From: Flammeovirgaceae bacterium
GTDB taxonomy: Bacteria; Bacteroidota; Bacteroidia; Cytophagales; Cyclobacteriaceae
DNA: 64,000 nt
Reading direction: 5' to 3'
NCBI GenBank assembly: GCA_015180985.1
Contig: CP054185.1
Location: 3,285,225-3,349,224 of the forward strand
Shown here: positions 60,965 to 64,000 of the stretch, one piece after another
How positions within the stretch are numbered: position 1 is the stretch's first letter
Layout: each line of letters opens with the position of its first letter
The notes under the pieces: generated by a model
What the model was told of the DNA's origin: nothing
The model's input: only the letters and a program-made list of their open reading frames with translations
Databases searched by the model: none
Position numbers and translations under genes: made by a program

Positions 60965-61318
60965 ATGCAAACCAAAAAAGTCATATTATCACTCCTCCTT
61001 TTATTGAATTACTTTGCTGGTATTTCTTCGGATTTAGCCTCTAGTTCAAAGGACAGGCTGGCACCACTTACAGAAGAAACTGTCTTTCAAAGTGCCTCCA
61101 TTGAGAGCACAACGCAAGCATTGAAAGTTGAATTTGATTCAGAGCCTTGCGTTCGCTCAAAAACTATTTTTTGCAGTCCTGTTATTATTTCAATTGTCAT
61201 CCAGGAAGTTTCTTTACTTCCACAAGTCTGTTTTGGATTTCCAGACAACGTTTCGCACTCAGTTCACTCGGTCAGTTCAGTAAGTACCACTGTTCTTTTA
61301 AGAAAACTACGTCTTTAA
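60965..61318 (+). CDS. Small exported protein leading an RND efflux operon
   Basis: 117 residues from ATG 60965. N-terminal hydrophobic segment (KVILSLLLLLNYFAGISSD), then a short polar chain with three cysteines (SEPCVRSKTIFCSP, LPQVCFGF) and a Ser/Val-rich C-terminus. I do not recognise the family. Its place before tolC, cusB and cusA-type genes, with a promoter box just upstream, suggests a small metal-binding or accessory protein of the efflux system, but translation itself is not certain. Confidence 0.5.
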   Translation: MQTKKVILSLLLLLNYFAGISSDLASSSKDRLAPLTEETVFQSASIESTTQALKVEFDSEPCVRSKTIFCSPVIISIVIQEVSLLPQVCFGFPDNVSHSVHSVSSVSTTVLLRKLRL

Positions 61319-61396
61319 TTACGTATCTTCTTTAGCTCCCGTGTAATGACTTAATCTGTCATTACTCCTCAATTCCTTTTACTAATTTTTTTTAAC

Positions 61397-62644
61397 ATGA
61401 AACTAATGGTAATAGCTATTATCATGTCGGTTATTATACCGACAGGGTATGGGCAACAAACACTGTCCCTCCAATATAATGAGGCGAAATCAAGGCTCAT
61501 GAATGAGAACTTGGCGCTGCTTGCGTCATATTACAATGTCAACATCGCCAAAGCTGAGGTGAAGCAAGCTAAACTTTGGAATAATCCGTATTTCATCTTC
61601 AATGGCGATCTCTATTCAAACGAAACAAACGAGTATTTTCATTTCAGAAATCAGCACCTGCTTCAAATTGAACAAACATTTTCGTATGCGGGCAAGCATA
61701 CCAACAATGTAAAACTAGCGCGCATCGGTGTTGAAATGGCTGAAAAGCAACTGGAGGATGTGATGCGCTGTTTACTTTTCGAAATGGGCAACATCTACAA
61801 TAATTTAGCTGCGCTTCAGGAAAAACAGGGACTTTACAATCAGGTTATCTCGAATTATGACCGCTTGATGGAAGCAACCCGTAAACAATTACAGGTGGGT
61901 GCTATCTCGTTAACGGAGGCCTTGCGTTTAGAGTCTGAGTACATAGCGGTAAAAGCAGAGGCACTTCAAAATTACAACGACATGGAAAGAGCTATGGCTG
62001 ATTTGCGGACCATGCTAAGGCTTCCTGAAAATACATTGATTAGAGTTGAACTAAAACCTCCGCTGCTAGTTCAAACGTTCGATTCGTTAAGTCTCTCCGA
62101 TCAAGCTATTAGCATTCGACCTGATTTGGAAGCCATGAAAATCAGCAAGCGATACCAGGAAAGAAATTTAAAACTTCAAAAATCGATAGCTGTACCGGAT
62201 GTGAAGCTGGCGTACCAACCCCGCGATCGGGGCAGTAACTACGTTAGGCCCTATCAAGGGTTTAACGTTGAATTTGCTGTTCCATTGTTTGATCGTAACC
62301 AGGGACGAATTCAATCGGCAGAGTTTAGTGTAAAAAAAATTGTTCTTGAAATTGAACAAATGGAAAACCGGGTCCGAAATGAGGTAATGGCTGCTTACAA
62401 ACGTTACAAAAATTCCAGCATTGGCCTCACCAACTATAAGCCGGAGTTTATTAACCAAATCAGGCAATTGAATGAAAGTACCAATCAAAATTTCCAAAAA
62501 AGAAATATCAGTCTGCTGGAGTTTATTGACCAGCAGCGGATTTTTATTCTTACCAACATTCAACTGATTGAATTGAGGCAACAATACTTAAACAATGTAA
62601 ATGAATTAAACTTCACCGTAGGCACTACCGTGATTGAAAACTGA
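61397..62644 (+). CDS. TolC/CusC-family outer-membrane efflux channel
   Basis: 415 residues with signal peptide (LMVIAIIMSVIIPTGYGQQ). Two-fold repeated TolC-type helical pattern: LSLQYNEAKSRLMNENLALL, YYNVNIAKAEVKQAKLWNNP in the first half and RYQERNLKLQKSIAVPDVKL, YQGFNVEFAVPLFDRNQGRI in the second. The VPLFDRNQGR motif is typical of CzcC/CusC-type members. It exports ions across the outer membrane together with the adaptor and the RND pump downstream. The adaptor ATG lies 13 bp after its stop. Confidence 0.92.
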   Translation: MKLMVIAIIMSVIIPTGYGQQTLSLQYNEAKSRLMNENLALLASYYNVNIAKAEVKQAKLWNNPYFIFNGDLYSNETNEYFHFRNQHLLQIEQTFSYAGKHTNNVKLARIGVEMAEKQLEDVMRCLLFEMGNIYNNLAALQEKQGLYNQVISNYDRLMEATRKQLQVGAISLTEALRLESEYIAVKAEALQNYNDMERAMADLRTMLRLPENTLIRVELKPPLLVQTFDSLSLSDQAISIRPDLEAMKISKRYQERNLKLQKSIAVPDVKLAYQPRDRGSNYVRPYQGFNVEFAVPLFDRNQGRIQSAEFSVKKIVLEIEQMENRVRNEVMAAYKRYKNSSIGLTNYKPEFINQIRQLNESTNQNFQKRNISLLEFIDQQRIFILTNIQLIELRQQYLNNVNELNFTVGTTVIEN

Positions 62645-62657
62645 AAATAACATAATT

Positions 62658-63767
62658 ATGAAAAATCTGATTTATCCATTTGTCTGTATCTCATTGCTTT
62701 TGCTTTCATGCGATAAACACGAGGATTCAACGGTTGTAGCCTCCGAGCAGCCTAAAAACAACATTACCTTCACGGCCGATCAAATGAAAGAAATAAGCAT
62801 TGAAAAAGCCAGCCTTATTCCGGTTTCTGAAGAATTTACGGCTGTTGGTGAAGTGAGTTTTGATGAAGACAACGTAGTCAGAATCTATCCAATTGTTAGC
62901 GGCTCTGTCGATAAAGTAAGTGTTTCGCTTGGCGACTATGTGCAGCGCGGGCAATTACTTGCCACTCTACTAAGTACGGACATTACAACGTTTCAAAGAG
63001 ATTACAATGTAGCTAAGGCAGACCTTGAAGTAGCTGAGAAAAATATGAGCCGGGCCAATGATTTGTATTCAAGCGGCATGATGTCAGAAAAAGATTTTGC
63101 TGAAGCTAAGAAAGACTATACTAATGCAACTTCCGATTTTAATGAGAAAAAGCAAATTCTTGAATTATACGGTGGTTCTTCCGATAGGCTGGACGCTGTT
63201 TTTCGTGTAGTAGCACCCCGGTCAGGATACATTGTGGAAAGAAACATTAATGAAGGAACACAAATCCGTACTGATAATAACACAGCTATACTTACAATTT
63301 CAGACTTAAAAACAGTTTGGATTTGGGCCAACGTCCATGAAAGCGACATGTCAAAGGTAAAAGTTGGTGATAATGTTTCAGTGAAGACTATTGCTTATCC
63401 TGAAAAAACCTTTACCGGAAAAATAAGCACTATCGGGACCATGCTCGATCAGGCTTCTCGCGTGATTCGTGTTCGCACAGAGTTAAACAATGAAGATGGT
63501 TTGTTAAAACCTGAAATGTTTGCAACAGTCACAATCACTTCTCAAACCAGTGAAAAAGTTTTGGCTGTCCCTCAGCGCGCATTAGTGCTTGAAAACAATA
63601 ATTACTATGTCATGAAAGAGGTGCAAGCCAACACCTTTGCAAAGGTACAGGTCACTATTGGTAGAAAATTCAGTGATTTTGCTGAGGTAACCGTTGGATT
63701 GCAGCCGGATGACCGAATAGTAGTAAAAGGGTCCTTATTCGCTGTGAACGCTTATAATTTAAACTAA
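62658..63767 (+). CDS. RND efflux periplasmic adaptor, CusB/CzcB type
   Basis: 369 residues with lipoprotein signal (ISLLLLSC, Cys18). Adaptor architecture: barrel-sandwich half (VVRIYPIVSGSVDKVSVSLG, GDYVQRGQLLATL), alpha hairpin (NVAKADLEVAEKNMSRANDL, MMSEKDFAEAKKDYTNATSD), second lipoyl half (VVAPRSGYIVERNINEGTQI) and beta barrel (VWIWANVHESDMSKVKVGDN). Joins the pump to the TolC channel. ATG at 62658 is used; a TTG at 62634 in the same frame would overlap the tolC gene. Confidence 0.93.
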   Translation: MKNLIYPFVCISLLLLSCDKHEDSTVVASEQPKNNITFTADQMKEISIEKASLIPVSEEFTAVGEVSFDEDNVVRIYPIVSGSVDKVSVSLGDYVQRGQLLATLLSTDITTFQRDYNVAKADLEVAEKNMSRANDLYSSGMMSEKDFAEAKKDYTNATSDFNEKKQILELYGGSSDRLDAVFRVVAPRSGYIVERNINEGTQIRTDNNTAILTISDLKTVWIWANVHESDMSKVKVGDNVSVKTIAYPEKTFTGKISTIGTMLDQASRVIRVRTELNNEDGLLKPEMFATVTITSQTSEKVLAVPQRALVLENNNYYVMKEVQANTFAKVQVTIGRKFSDFAEVTVGLQPDDRIVVKGSLFAVNAYNLN

Positions 63768-63788
63768 CTGCCTTACACAATTTAGACC

Positions 63789-64000
63789 ATGAATAATTTT
63801 ATAAAAGGCATTATTGGTTTTTCACTAAAAAACAAAGCCTTGGTATTTCTGGGCACTGTAGTGGTTATCGCTGCCGGTATTCGTAGTTTTCTTCTTACAC
63901 CAATCGAGGCATTTCCTGATGTAATCAACACACGCGTTGTAATTATAACGCAATGGCCGGGACGCAGCGCGGAAGAATTGGAAAAATTCGTAACAATTCC
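63789..64000 (+). CDS. CusA/CzcA-family RND efflux pump (5' end only)
   Basis: 70 codons are visible before the window ends; full members are about 1030-1060 residues. The N-terminus MNNFIKGIIGFSLKNKALVF, a first transmembrane helix (LGTVVVIAAGIRSFLL) and the conserved LTPIEAFPDVINTRVVIITQ with WPGRSAEELEKFVT are diagnostic of the heavy-metal efflux branch. It pumps metal cations, in exchange for protons, through the adaptor and channel encoded upstream, 21 bp after the adaptor gene. The metal (Cu/Ag versus Co/Zn/Cd) cannot be told from this part. Confidence 0.93.
   Translation, partial: MNNFIKGIIGFSLKNKALVFLGTVVVIAAGIRSFLLTPIEAFPDVINTRVVIITQWPGRSAEELEKFVTI

Noticed and set aside
1-64000. 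CRISPR array, prophage or intact insertion sequence
   Set aside because: No regularly spaced repeats, no phage structural or integrase genes and no full transposase were seen in either strand.

Overview
The window is a 64 kb piece of a Bacteroidota chromosome, most likely a Cytophagales-type organism. Supporting signs are a SusC/SusD polysaccharide utilisation locus (PUL), an alternate Bacteroidota-type GlmU next to type B L31, a 7TM-DISM sensor, DUF4199 and PafA-type phosphatase genes, relaxed lipoboxes, and several -7 elements of the form TAnnTTTG, some with a TTG/TTTG box about 19 bp upstream. No prophage, CRISPR array or intact insertion sequence was found. Identifications come from reading motifs and domain order; no database search was run.

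Layout. 1-10.9 kb: a minus-strand housekeeping block (hutI cut by the window edge, an outer-membrane protein, a guaA / TPR-periplasmic-binding-protein / GAF-sensor cluster, a TPR protein coupled to typA, an RNA methyltransferase-like gene). 10.9-12.8 kb: plus-strand TrmH-type methyltransferase and a TIM-barrel lipoprotein. 12.8-20.6 kb: an eight-gene minus-strand run containing a Wzi-like barrel, an MsbA-type exporter, GmhA, YifB/ComM, a membrane-tethered LuxR regulator, DUF4199 and DUF1801, ended by a 152 bp palindromic element. 20.7-27 kb: plus-strand rpmE2, alternate glmU, holB, a cyclophilin lipoprotein, an RmlD-like reductase, a candidate structured RNA and an SNF-type transporter. 27-37 kb: PafA phosphatase, a WG-repeat protein, an unknown helical protein, a lone receiver domain, ALDH7-type dehydrogenase, HtrA and Hsp20.

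37-52.6 kb is the PUL. From the upstream end of the minus strand it holds a sensor-regulator, SusC, SusD, a LamG surface lipoprotein, two glycoamylase-fold (GH144-like) lipoproteins and a GH3 beta-glucosidase, with a convergent SGLT-type sugar symporter beyond. The family mix suggests beta-1,2-glucan as substrate: endo-cleavage by the GH144-like enzymes, import by SusCD, hydrolysis to glucose by GH3 and uptake by the symporter. The regulator is the most unusual gene here. A seven-transmembrane 7TM-DISM sensor continues through a coiled coil into a zinc ribbon plus helix-turn-helix that resembles the DNA-binding end of IS1595/ISXO2-family transposases, with no DDE nuclease domain. It looks like a membrane-bound one-component regulator built from a domesticated transposase part.

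52.6-64 kb: tRNA-Asn with a broken half copy carrying a double-hairpin insertion, a membrane protein / winged-helix / CreD operon, pruA, an ArsR-YjjG pair, a carboxypeptidase-regulatory-like protein, tRNA-Pro with the rare anticodon AGG, a class C beta-lactamase-like hydrolase, and the start of an RND metal-efflux operon that looks more AT-rich than the rest and runs off the window.
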